Shown piece after piece: positions 31,614 to 42,078 of a stretch of DNA of 64,000 bases (the stretch's first letter is position 1; each line of letters starts with the position of its first letter). The stretch comes from Ditylenchus dipsaci. Its lineage: Eukaryota > Nematoda > Chromadorea > Rhabditida > Anguinidae. Below the pieces are notes generated by a model. The model searched no databases and had not been told where the DNA came from. It saw nothing but the letters and a program-made list of their open reading frames with translations. The stretch spans positions 53,276 through 117,275 of the forward strand of contig SADC01000059.1 of NCBI GenBank assembly GCA_004194705.1, read 5' to 3'. The position numbers were made by a program, and so were the translations under genes.

Positions 31614-32038
31614 TAGGGTTGGCCAATGGGCTTATGCCCGGACATAAAAAAAAGAAGAGAAAGAGTTGCACAGAAAAGAAATACACCCCGAAGGGAGCCC
31701 CTAAAAATATGATTCAGCTTCAAAATATCCCCGGGCATATGCCCGCAAAAATACAGAAAAAATACACCGTGAAGGGTGTATTTTGACCAAAAATGTCGTA
31801 TGAGTAGATGCCAGGAATATGCCCGTGGCATGCCCATACGTCAACTTTAGTCAAAATACACCCTTCGCGTTGTATTTTTTTTCTGTATTTTTGCGGGCAT
31901 ATTTCCGGGGGATATTTTGAAGCTGAATCATATTTTCAGGGGTCCCTCCGGGGTGTATTTCTTTTCTGTGCAACTCTTTTTCTTCTCTTTTTTTATGTTC
32001 GGGCATATGCCCGGGCATATGCCCATTGGCCAACCCTA
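31614..32038. mobile_element. 425-bp hAT-like hairpin, 8-bp duplication
   Basis: GTAGTATT at 31606-31613 and 32039-32046. Ends TAGGGTTGGCCAATGGGC and complement. Arms pair over ~190 bp and contain GGGCATATGCCCG, itself a palindrome. Confidence 0.9.
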
Positions 32039-32094
32039 GTAGTATTCAATAACCTATTTTTGATTTTCGGATTCGGATTTTGCAGAGTTGAATT

Positions 32095-32460
32095 TTACAC
32101 CGGGCGCCCGGTTCGGCGCCCGGTGCCGATTTTGATACACTGTGGCGCCCGGTTCTGACACGTACTTTTGAAAAGCAAGAGCATTTTGACTTATAATAGC
32201 AAATTGATTGACATGTAAAATATTTAAAATAAATAATTTGCATAGCTACTTTTCTTGTGTTTTTACTTAGCGCGCGGCGCCCATTTTTCACATTTTTCGC
32301 GCTGGCGCCAACTTTTTTGTCAATGGCGCCCGGCGCCGATTTTCTTGCTTGACAAGGAGCTCGGCGCCGATTTTTCACAAAGAGGGCGCCGGCGCCGATT
32401 TCCGGCGCCGTTTTTTTCAAAGACCGGCGCCCTGGTCGGCGCCCGGCGCCAATTTTTTTG
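32095..32460. repeat. GGCGCC-rich array
   Basis: Repeated CGGCGCCGATTTT and GGCGCCCGG units, far richer in GC than the surroundings. A relative with GCGCCAGCGCCGGCGCC lies at 63095-63250. The units are self-complementary. Confidence 0.7.
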
Positions 32461-32464
32461 GCCG

Positions 32465-33175
32465 TGCAAGTATGGTTGTACCCAGGTGGTGGTGCCCTGA
32501 TGGTGTCACCCAGATGGTGGTGCTCAGGTAGTGGTACTCAAGTGGTGGTACCCAGGTAGTAGTATCCACATGGTTGTACCCAGGTGGTGATACCCAGTTG
32601 TATGTAGTCAGGTGATAGTACCCAGATAGTGGAACCCTGATGGTGTTACCCAGATGGTATTGCCCAGGTAGTAGTACTCACGTAGTGGTCATAGTGACCG
32701 CGCCGTCCTACGCCGTCCTAATTTTTTTCATCGCCGTCCTGCATTTTAACCATATTTTTCATTATGAACCGCTTTTCTTATTTTACAATATATAATCAGT
32801 TTTATTTTTATACTTAATTGTCAGTCAACCGTCCAAGTTTTCTTTTATTTGTATTTCAAAAAAATGAGGCCGTCCTAATTCAACCGACTTTTTGAACATT
32901 TTTGTGTAAAATCAGGACGGCCCCATTTTTATAAAATAAAAAAGAAAGAAACATGGACGGTCGCTTAAAATAAAGTGTAAAAATAAAAAATGATTATATG
33001 ATGTGAAATAAAAAAAGCTGTCCATAATGAAAAATATGGTTAGAATGCAGGACGGCGATGAGAAAAATTAGGACGGCGAAGGACGGCGCGGTCACTATGG
33101 TAGTGGTACCCTGATGGTGGTGCCCAGGTAGTGGTACTCAGGTGGTGGTACACAGTAGTGTCACTTAAGCGGTAG
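32465..33175. repeat. GGTGGTACCCAG minisatellite, split by an insertion
   Basis: Units of ~16-21 bp such as CCCAGGTGGTGGT and CTCAGGTAGTGGTA run from 32465 to 32689 and resume at 33100. Looser versions occur at 35800-36050 and 18860-19170. Confidence 0.75.
32690..33099. mobile_element. 410-bp hairpin element in the minisatellite, 8-bp duplication
   Basis: GTAGTGGT at 32682-32689 and 33100-33107. Ends CATAGTGACCGCGCCGTCCT in inverted order, with repeated CGCCGTCCTA in the arms. The host repeat itself contains GTAGTGGT, so the duplication is supported but not proven. Confidence 0.75.
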
Positions 33176-33354
33176 ATTTTAGGAATGATACTCAGTTAGG
33201 GAAGCTTGAGTTCAGAATCCTCCCCCTCCTCCTCGCGGGAATTGATCAGACGGAAGAGATAACATCATATTCGTGTTTCTCGACCCCGATTTTCCTGAGA
33301 AAGCCGGCTGCTTTTTTTTATTCTGAGAAAAGAAATTTCAACCAAATAGGTTTG

Positions 33355-33782
33355 GCTCAAATCGAAAACACCCGTCAAAATCATTAAATCTCCCGTCAAA
33401 ATCAATAAATCTCCCGTCAAATTTTTAAAAAATCTCCTTCTCGGTGTATTCTTTTCAAATTTCTTATTTTTTGCATTGGCATGTAGCCCTAAATCTCTAG
33501 TTTCTGATAAACTATTTATTAGCTTGATACAATTTGAAAAACGGGAGAAATTTTTTTCAAAACTATACTTTTTTTTAAAATGAATTGTTCTCCCATTTTT
33601 CAAAATTGTATCGACCTAGTTGATAGCTTATCATAAACCAGAGATTCAGGGCTACATGCTAATGCGAAAAAAAAATAAAAAATATGAAAAGTATACACCT
33701 AGAACGAGAAGTTTTAAAAATTTTACGGGAGATTTAATGATTTTGACGGGAGATTTAATGTTTTTGACGGGTGTTTTGAGTT
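33355..33782. mobile_element. AACACCCGTCAAAA-ended palindrome
   Basis: Arms carry two to three ATTTAATCTCCCGTCAAAAT units each and pair to the centre. A single arm lies at 10990-11060; a copy split by large insertions spans 58640-61728. Confidence 0.75.
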
Positions 33783-33863
33783 ACAGCCAATAGGTTTTAG
33801 TCAAAAACCCACAGACGTTCAGATCCTTATATACTAACAAGGACAACAAAGAGTGTTGAATTG

Positions 33864-34685
33864 CTACGAGACAAATGACGGTTCGAACACAGGACACAAC
33901 ACCTCTCCCTGTACAAAGGGTTTCGTGGACAGAGATTTTGAAGAATAAGAGACTTGCTTCTTTTCGGCTTCTTCTTTGGCAGCAGTGATGCGAATTTGTG
34001 GCCGAGGAACTTCCACTGTTGTAGGCTGGCACTTCTGGCTATTTTGACTGTACCCTATGTGGACCTTTGGCTGCTGAATCCGTGTTGTGACTGATTGACG
34101 AGATTGGAGCGACGTATGGCGTTTCCCCTCCTTCTTTTGTCTGTTGTAGAAGACACGGAGCGAGAGACTGTCACTTGCTTGGAGACGAGTTGCTTGATTG
34201 GTTACTTTCTTCATGTTGGCAGGCTGCATTCGAGAAGGGGACGGTAACTGACTGACTTGAATACGAGTTGCTTGATTGGTCACTATCTTTTTGGCAGGCG
34301 ACACTTGAAAAGCGGACGGCAACTGAGAGACGGATTGACGACCAACAGGCTGCTTGGAACGTCTTGCTTTTGACTTGCGATGAGGGCAGCTGCTGTTCCA
34401 ATGCATAAGTCCACATGTAGAGCACGGTGACGAAGGCTTGCTGCTACGACTTTTGGAATGCTGCGAAAGATCCTGGCTTCGAATTGATTTGAGCTGAAGC
34501 AGATTGATTGACTTGACACCCAGTTGGCGGAGTGGCTTGTCGAGAAATCCAAGAGAATCCAGAGCTGGGATTCCTAGAACATTCAGCACATTCTTGACAA
34601 CGAGGAGAGTTTGTGTTTGAAGAGCATTCATCTGACTGTAGAGAAGCTTCGAACTGTCCTTTGAAGTGGCAGCTGACCCAGACAA
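33864..34685 (-). CDS. Zinc-knuckle ORF, 273 codons, possibly retroelement Gag-like
   Basis: This is the longest clean ORF in the window and looks like no neighbour. Visible features: a leucine-rich first third (LLVVKNVLNVLGIPALDSLG), a zinc-knuckle-like motif with Cys88, Cys91, His95 and Cys100 (CSTCGLMHWNSSC, spacing C-x2-C-x3-H-x4-C) followed by a basic stretch KSKARRSK, then a Ser/Gln-rich tail with an internal duplication around VTNQATR. Knuckles of this spacing occur in Gag proteins of some LTR retrotransposons, but I see no protease or reverse transcriptase nearby. It could be a Gag remnant, a domesticated gene, or an exon of an unknown gene. A direct repeat AGATAGAGAAACACAGGTGA lies at 34708 and again at 35003. 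Confidence 0.45.
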   Translation of the reverse strand: MSGSAATSKDSSKLLYSQMNALQTQTLLVVKNVLNVLGIPALDSLGFLDKPLRQLGVKSINLLQLKSIRSQDLSQHSKSRSSKPSSPCSTCGLMHWNSSCPHRKSKARRSKQPVGRQSVSQLPSAFQVSPAKKIVTNQATRIQVSQLPSPSRMQPANMKKVTNQATRLQASDSLSLRVFYNRQKKEGKRHTSLQSRQSVTTRIQQPKVHIGYSQNSQKCQPTTVEVPRPQIRITAAKEEAEKKQVSYSSKSLSTKPFVQGEVLCPVFEPSFVS

Positions 34686-34689
34686 TTTT

Positions 34690-35200
34690 GCTCATACACG
34701 GGTTTACAGATAGAGAAACACAGGTGATAATTTCTTCATTGTTTCAAATTATGATTAAAGCGCCAGATGGCGCCTGTTCGTCTAGTCATAAATATCAGAA
34801 TTGCAACTTTAAAATTAAAAATATATTTTCGGCAGTTTTTCACTTTGCGCATTTTGTAAACTTTTGTTAATCGTGTTTAAACGACTCTTAAGTAATTTTT
34901 ATGTGCTTAAAACTATAAAAAAGCTATTTTATAACACTTTTCCACATAAAAAAACAATTTTTTGAAAAAAAATGCCCAATATATGACTTTTTGCCTTGGG
35001 GGAGATAGAGAAACACAGGTGATAATTGGGGACCAAGGCAAATCAAGTTTCTGGTCAAATTTTGGTCAATTTTTTTTTCCGAAAATTGGTTTTTTGTGTA
35101 GAAAAGTGTTAGAAAACAGCTTTTTATTGTTTTAGGCAGATAAAAATTACGTAAGAGTCGTTTACACACGATTTATAAAAATTTACAAAATGCTTACAAA
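34690..35200. repeat. Inverted repeat beside the zinc-knuckle ORF
   Basis: Sequence at 34855-34975 pairs with 35060-35190 (GTAATTTTTATGTGC facing GCAGATAAAAATTAC; TTTATAACACTTTTC facing GAAAAGTGTTAGAAAA). Confidence 0.55.
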
Positions 35201-35419
35201 TGCATTACAAAAGATTTCAGAAACCCTATAGGTATTTACTGTATTTATTCTAGCAGAGCACCAGTCTCTGTCCTAGAACCCGCCTTTCAAAAAATTCCCA
35301 TCGGCGCACGGCCCGTCAAAATTTGAATTTCATAGCACTTTAAACCCAACAGAACGCCAAGATTTTCACATTCTTTCAAACATTTTTGGCGCAATTCGAG
35401 ATTTTCTCACTTTTTTAAG

Positions 35420-36500
35420 TGGTGCCATGGCATTTCGACCAAAAGTCAGTTCGTCCAAAGTCAGTTGGTCCAAAATGCAGTTCGTCCAAAATTCAATTCG
35501 CCCAAAGACAATTCGTCCAAAAGGCCCCATATGTGGCCTACCGCATAAAGAAACATATGCATACATTTTTTATGCATCCAGAGTCACTTTCGAGTGATTT
35601 GTGTCTGAGGTATGTGTGTGTACGCATCTCAACTCCAAGCACCCATACCCCATGCGCGGTGCTAAAACGGCATTAAATGTTGAGAAATTTCGTTTTCGGT
35701 CGAGTACCGGATGAAGAAGTCCGGCATTAGAAAGTTTGAATTAGTGCAAAGAACAAGTTTTGGAACCTAAAAGTTCGTCCAAAATTCACTGGGTTTTGTT
35801 GGTATATGAGACGTTCAGATTATACAGCTACCAACACGGTCAGGTGCACTACCAAAATGGTCTAATATACAACCTGGGTACTGTCATCAGACTGCCATTT
35901 AGGTGCTACTACCTAGACACTACCATTTACCACTCCTGCAGTACTACTACCTGTGCACTTCCAACTGAGATTCGATACCCAGTCACTGCTTTGGTACTAC
36001 CGCCTGAGTACGACTTTCTTGGTACTACCACCTCCATACTACCAATACGGGACTCAAAACTAAGCCAGAACTGGGATTCTTGTTAGTCAAGTGGCTGTTT
36101 TAGCACTGTGAAATCATGTTCAAGACACGATTCTGGATAGGGTACGATAATTTTTAGTTACTTCAAGCTAAATCCAAAATTTTCGGATTCTGGGGAGATA
36201 CCCATTCAAGGGAGGTACCAGGTGGTTTGCTAATTATTTCACGACTTCCTGGTCCCTTAAAAGTATTTTAGTCAAGAAAAAATAACTTTTGCTACCACCG
36301 GGATTCGAACCTGTAATCCTACAAAATTGTAGGATCAAAAAACATTTCGTGTCGGGACAAATGTTTGTGGATGAATTTGGTGCCGCCCAGGCTACAGTCA
36401 ATTATCCTAATACAGTCAACTATCCCAATACAGTCAATTATTCTAATATAGTCAGCTCTTGCAAGAGTCAACTCTCCCAACGGTAGTAATGCAAGACACT
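35420..36500. repeat. Short tandem motifs, no gene seen
   Basis: AGTTCGTCCAAAA units (35440-35525), a copy of the recurrent hairpin (35540-35645), ACTACCACC-type minisatellite (35810-36050), a B-box-like motif (36297) and six TATCCCAATACAGTCAA units (36390-36470). Confidence 0.6.
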
Positions 36501-37106
36501 TAAATGTACTTTTTAAAAAGATTTGTAATTTTTTTACGACCTTAATTTTGTTCATTTTTGAAACTTTCAGCCAAATGTTTTTTCGCTTAAAACGGCAATA
36601 ATCACTGGATAAAATGGCATTTTTTGACGAAAAATGACCAAATTATACTTTGTTTTTTTGACCAAATGTACTTTATTTCAAAATTTTGAGTTACGTAGCC
36701 TGTACTGATAGTAAGGTCGACGGACAAGAATTTCTTTACAGAGCAACAAAATCATGGCTGGATTTACGTTTATGAGGAATTACGTTCATAAGAGGTTACG
36801 TAAATGAGAGGTTCGAATGTAAGGGAAAAATTAGTAGAATAATACTAGATAGGAAGCATAACAGTTGGTCACGCCCTTATAACTAAACGTAATACACCAA
36901 TTGCAGCATTTTTCATGCTGAATTTCATGGTATGTGCATTTTTTGCGAGCAGCAAATTTTTATTGGAAAACAAACGTTCAAAAGGATTTCAAAATCGAAG
37001 ATTTTTTAAAGGCAATTTTTGTTAAACTCTATTTTTGTTCCTTTATAGTTTTCAATGTTTCTAATGTGCTGGGATTTCGTTTGATCTATCATAAACCATA
37101 AAAAAT

Positions 37107-38349
37107 GGATAATATTTTTTTCTTACCGCAAAACACTTGAAAATTACCGCAAATCATTTTTTTATTACCGCAATTTGATTTTCCCGCAAATACTTTTTTC
37201 TTACCGCAAAATACTTTTTCTTACCGCAAAATACTTTTTTATTACCGCAATTTGATTTTCCCGCAAAATACTTTTTTCTTACCGCAAAATACTTTTTTCT
37301 TACCGCAAAATACTTTTTTCTCACCGCAAAATACTTTTTTCTTACCGCAAAATACTTTTTTCTTACCGCAAAATACTTTTTTCTTACCGCAAAATACTTT
37401 TTTCTTACCGCAATTTGATTTTCCCGCAAAATACTTTTTCTTACCGCAAATACTTTTTTCTTACCGCAAAATACTTTTTTCTCACCGCAAAATACTTTTT
37501 TCTTACCGCAAAATACTTTTTTCTTACCGCAAAATACTTTTTTCTTACCGCAAAATACTTTTTTCTTACCGCAATTTGATTTTCCCGCAAAATACTTTTT
37601 TCTTACCGCAAAATACTTTTTTCTTACCGCAAAATACTTTTTTCTTACCGCAAAATACTTTTTTCTTACCGCAAAATACTTTTTTCTTACCGCAAAATAC
37701 TTTTTTCTTACCGCAAAATACTTTTTTCTTACCGCAAAATACTTTTTTCTTACCGCGGAATAACTCGGATCCCTCAGAATCCCACCCCAGAATGGCCAGA
37801 AGCCCCTGAAAGTTGGTTTTTTCGGGGTTTACTAAAGGGGAGTAAACTTTTCGAGAAAAATCGATTGAGCGGATCAGATTTCGGGTCCAATGGACTTAAT
37901 CGCTCAGAATTCCAGGTTTATGGTGGTTTCGAGTGGTTCAGGGTGGAGTTGTGGGCGATTGAGCCGATCGGACCCGAAATCTGACCCGCCCAATCGAATT
38001 TTCGCAAAAAGTTTACCCCCCCCCTTTAGTTAACCCCGAAAAAACCAACTTTCAGGGGCTTCTGGCCATTCTGGGGTGGGATTCTGAGGGATCCAAGTTG
38101 TTTCCTGACTGAAAAATTCAAATTCCCGCAAAATTTTGACTAAAAACGACGAGAAAATTTTTTGCGGTAAGAAAAAAGTATTTTTGCGGTAAGAAAAAAG
38201 TATTTTGCGGTAAGAAAAAAGTATTTTGCGGTAAGAAAAAAGTATTTTGCGGTAATAAAAAAGTATTTTGCGGGAAAATCAAATTGCGGTAATAAAAAAA
38301 TGATTTGCGGTAATTTTCAAGTGTTTTGCGGTAAGAAGAAAGTACCATC
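37107..38349. mobile_element. 1.24-kb foldback with long 21-bp tandem arms
   Basis: Left arm 37150-37755 holds about 25 units of TTACCGCAAAATACTTTTTT; the right arm 38155-38340 has about 8 in inverted order. CATAAAAAAT flanks it at 37097-37106 and 38350-38359. The middle (37760-38100) is a palindrome with ATCGATTGAGCGGATCAG. The long open frames over the array are an effect of its unit length (21 bp), not genes. Confidence 0.85.
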
Positions 38350-39454
38350 CATAAAAAATACCACCTTGTTAGAACTAAAATTCAAAAATATCCGGATTCC
38401 TGAGAAAAAGCAGCGACTATTTGAATTCCCACCACACTCAGGTGTTGTCCTCTACAGCCTTGGTTGGTCGGCTCTCCCCCATTTTTCAAAGAACCTGAAA
38501 AAGCGGCAGCACTTTGTGATATAGCTTCGGGGTGCTTTACACGAATCTTCATAAAACAATCTCTCAATGAGGTCTTTGAAAAAAGTTACTACTTGAGGAT
38601 CCCTGGTAGGTAATCTTGTAAATATTATCATTTACAAGTTTACGAACAATATACTATTAAACGCAGAATTGACAGTGCTTTCATCCTACAAAAATTGGCC
38701 CTATCCAACGAGGAGGAGAGGGGCGAATGGGGTTTTGTGTTGGTCTTCGATGTTTTTTTGGCGGTATACAAGGAATACTGTTTACATTGCACATTTCCTC
38801 CCTAATTGAAATCATTCTTTTGAAATTTTCTATACCAAAAAACGTGTACTTTCAGAAAAATACAAAAAAAATTCAAAAGTTGGACACTCAGAGTGCAGTA
38901 GATATGCAGGGCCGGGCCGCGGGCTGATTTTAGGCTAAACCCGGAGGGGAAGCGGCCCGGCCCGTGCCCAGCAATGGTCAGTCCTAACATACCCTTGCCT
39001 AAACATAAGCCTAAAAGTAACAAAAAAAAATACAGGGGGAATCAAGCCAAGTCGACCAGAATCACATTTATTTAAGAATAGTCAAGGAATTTACCTGAAA
39101 ATTGAGGTAACAACGTCTTTTACAAAATTACAGAAAATGTCTTTTAAAATATAAGAATTAAAAGAACTGCCAATCTTGGCGTTTTTGAAAATTATTTTCT
39201 GATACTGAAATTTGTACTTTTTAGATTTTGTTATTTTATTTTTACGATTATATATGATGTGTGCGAATCGGTTATTTTGAGGAGGTTTTTTCTACTATTT
39301 CCCAATTCTCGGTTGGTCTGACTGGATATCCACCCAGAGAAGTAGTGGGCACTCAGGTGGAAGGATTAGTACACATCTAGTAGATATTACACTGATTCAG
39401 CTTATAGCATTTGAGAAATCTGAGATCCAGCGTTGCACGAAGCACAAAAATTTA
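38350..39454. other. No gene recognised
   Basis: About 1.1 kb with no convincing reading frame. A GC-rich inverted pair GGGCCGGGCCG / CGGCCCGGCCC at 38910-38970 resembles a very small hAT-type insertion. Confidence 0.4.
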
Positions 39455-39732
39455 AAGGGCCATTGCCGTCTCCGACAACGGTTGTCCCCGCCGATTCAAA
39501 AAATTCCTAATCATTGAACTTCTTTGCGGATTTTTTAACTTGGTTTCCAACACAACTACACCTGAAATTAAATTCTAGGCCCTTTTCGTTAGAAACCATG
39601 CTGAAAATTCGTACAGAAGTTTACTGATTAGGCGAAAACTTTCGAATTGGCGGGGGACAATCCAAAACGGGACAATCCAAAAGCCCTTTAAATAAAAATA
39701 CCGTATTTACTCTAATAGGCCCACAGTCTCTA

Positions 39733-39990
39733 CAGGGTGTCCAATAAAAACTCCACTATTTTCGAAAAAAATTGTCAAGGGCTTCCGCGGACCGGTGAAA
39801 CCACAAAAAAATTTTTGAAGTTTCAGCCAACAAATTTTAACCACTTACAGCTAAAATGACTAAGAAATATTAAATTAACAAAGAGAACATATTAACCCGA
39901 TCATTTGTGAATAAAAGATTGTTGAAACTTAATAGCAAATGTAAAAGGGCGAGAATCCGAATAATGGTGCAGTTTTTATTGGACACCCTG
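39733..39990. mobile_element. 258-bp mariner-like MITE
   Basis: TA on both sides (39731-39732, 39991-39992). Ends CAGGGTGTCCAATAAAAAC and complement. No coding content. Confidence 0.85.
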
Positions 39991-40151
39991 TAATAATCCG
40001 ACACCCTCTACTTTGAGGACCTATATCTCAGAATTAAAATTTTAAAACCTTTTTTGCGTTTTCTTCACTCCCACGAGCTCTACCGATTTCACTTTTTGTA
40101 TTTTCACCCAAAATCTTGAGATTGGCCTCAAATTTGATGGATTTATACATA

Positions 40152-40337
40152 CAGTCAAACCTCTTCATCCCAATACCCCAATACGCCGACATCCTCAATA
40201 ATCCGACACCCTGTCGACACTTTATTTGGCCAGATACTCGACACTCTAAGGAAAACGACACCTCGATAACGAGACACCCGATAACCCGACACTCTGAGAC
40301 CGGTCCTCTGGGGTGTCGGGTTAAAGAAGTTTGACTG
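40152..40337. mobile_element. 186-bp pogo-like MITE
   Basis: TA on both sides (40150-40151, 40338-40339). Ends CAGTCAAAC(C/T)TCTT. Interior repeats of CCCGACACCC type. Confidence 0.8.
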
Positions 40338-41015
40338 TAACCCAAATATAACCCGACATGTTGGTCTTTTAGAGTCAATACGGAAATGAAGAGTAATCTG
40401 AGAAAATAAGTTTCCGAAATTTCGAGGTTTAAATTACTGAAATTGTAACTGAGAAATTCAATGACAAAACGAAGTCAAGCTTTTAAAAAATTGAAATTTT
40501 TAATGTATATACAGTATTTCAATTATTTCAATATAAAACCGAAAGATTAAAAAAATAATATCTGATCTTGTATGTAGCTTGATAACCTAGTATAATATAG
40601 GAAGTCTTGTTGGTTAAATTTTAAAAGAAGTTTTCTGTAATCTTGAAGAAGTCTATAAAGAATGGATCAAATTGAATTGTTGCCCCTAAAATCTGAATTA
40701 TTGCCCCTTTATTGCCTTTTTCGGCAATTTAATACCGAAAAAAAGAGAAAAGTGGCAAGAATTCAGATTTTAGGGGCAACATTTTAATTACATCTATAAA
40801 GAATCTTATTACTCATTTTTGGCCCAAATTTTTATTCCGGGTCATTGAGTTCCCTGACTAATTCTGAGAAACTTAAATTTTGGTCGACGTATTTTTTCAT
40901 GAAAAAGTATAGTTTAGTTAGAAACCAAGTTGAAAAACTCGTATGCAAATCTAACGATAAAGAAAAAAATTGAATTGGCGGGGGACAACCGTTGTCGGAG
41001 ACGGCAATGGCCCTT

Positions 41016-42077
41016 TTAGTGTTTTTCAGTCTATTTTTTCACTCAAATTTACAAGTAATATATTTAGCGCACGATTGACAGCGCTTTCATTTTACGAAAA
41101 AATATCGGACATGTGACGATTAGTACTTTGAGTAATAGGTCTCCAAACAGTGAAAAAAAATTATTGGCAAATTTTTTGCCTTTAAAAGACGATTACACAA
41201 GCAATAAAGGAACGCCCTAATTTTTTTGCTAATATTAGAAAATGCTGTCAATTTCACGTCAGACAGTGCAAAAAAAATTAAGAAAGGGATGCCAGTGGGA
41301 AGTTATGACTCAAAGAAGTTAGCGAGTGGATAAGAAATGGGAGTTTTTTTCGTTAAAAATTTTCAGAAAAGTTCATTTTTCAATGAACACATGGCGATTC
41401 TGAGGCCAGACTCGTGCTCAGCATGGTCGATTTGCTTCCAAAAACTCAAATTTTCTATGACCTCATTTCTTTTTGTGATTGTGAGAATATTTTTGGTAGG
41501 AAATCGACCATGCTGAACATGAGTCCGAAAATTCAAGCTTTCAAAAAAGTTTTTAATTTTTTTAAATTTTTTTCAACATTCATGTTGGGTGTCCGGCAAA
41601 ATTTTAACATTTTTCAAAAAATGCGTGGACGGACGACGAAAATGGTAAAAAATGTTAAAGATTTTTCAATAGGCAAGAGGAGGGTCGACCACTTTTTCGA
41701 AAGTTTGAATTTTCAGCTTCATAATGACACTAAAAATTTTCAGAAAATTGATGGGAAAATTTTGAAATTTGAGCTGACGGCGTTTTGGAATTCTGAGCGG
41801 CGTCGAACGGGTGCCCCACTATGCCCATTACTCACCTTATTTATTTTGTCCGGGAATACGGATTCAAGAAGAAAATTTCTGCGCACAATTTAGGAGTGAC
41901 CTTAGGGAAGATTTTATCTAAATGTTGTCGCTTTTTAATTAAAATTTGCAAAAGTTATTTCATAAAGCGTCACGAATTGTTTTCCTACTACATGGTCTGA
42001 GTAATGCAGGAATCATGACCATTTTAATATACGCCGGGCTATCAATTCTACTTACAAATTATCTAATTTATTGTCAG
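41016..42077. other. Spacer upstream of THADA
   Basis: Contains an inverted pair around CAGCATGGTCGATTTGCTTC (41420, 41505) and AT-rich sequence. A 159-codon open frame at 41414-41893 is dominated by Phe, Lys and Asn from TTTTCAGAAAATT repeats and I do not accept it as a gene. The THADA promoter or outron should lie here. Confidence 0.4.
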
Positions 42078-42078
42078 G

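Larger units (their letters stand above)
39455..41015. mobile_element. 1.56-kb PIF/Harbinger-like element with nested insertions
   Basis: TTA at 39452-39454 and 41016-41018. Ends AAGGGCCATTGCCGTCTCCG in inverted order, pairing over ~110 bp. Contains two TA-flanked elements (39733-39990, 40152-40337). Confidence 0.7.

Noticed and set aside
31808..32158. 116-codon open frame
   Set aside because: Covers the right arm of the hAT-like hairpin 31614-32038 and mirrors a frame on the opposite strand of the left arm.
37150..37760. Possible CRISPR array
   Set aside because: Units are directly adjacent without unique spacers, in a eukaryotic genome. It is a minisatellite arm.
37252..37809. A 185-codon open frame FLPQNTFFLPQ...
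   Set aside because: It is the translation of a 21-bp tandem repeat (7 codons per unit), open in several frames and both strands. No gene-like start, composition or homology.
41414..41893. A 159-codon open frame upstream of THADA
   Set aside because: Phe/Lys/Asn-rich, overlaps an inverted repeat and TTTTCAGAAAATT motifs, and no domain can be seen.
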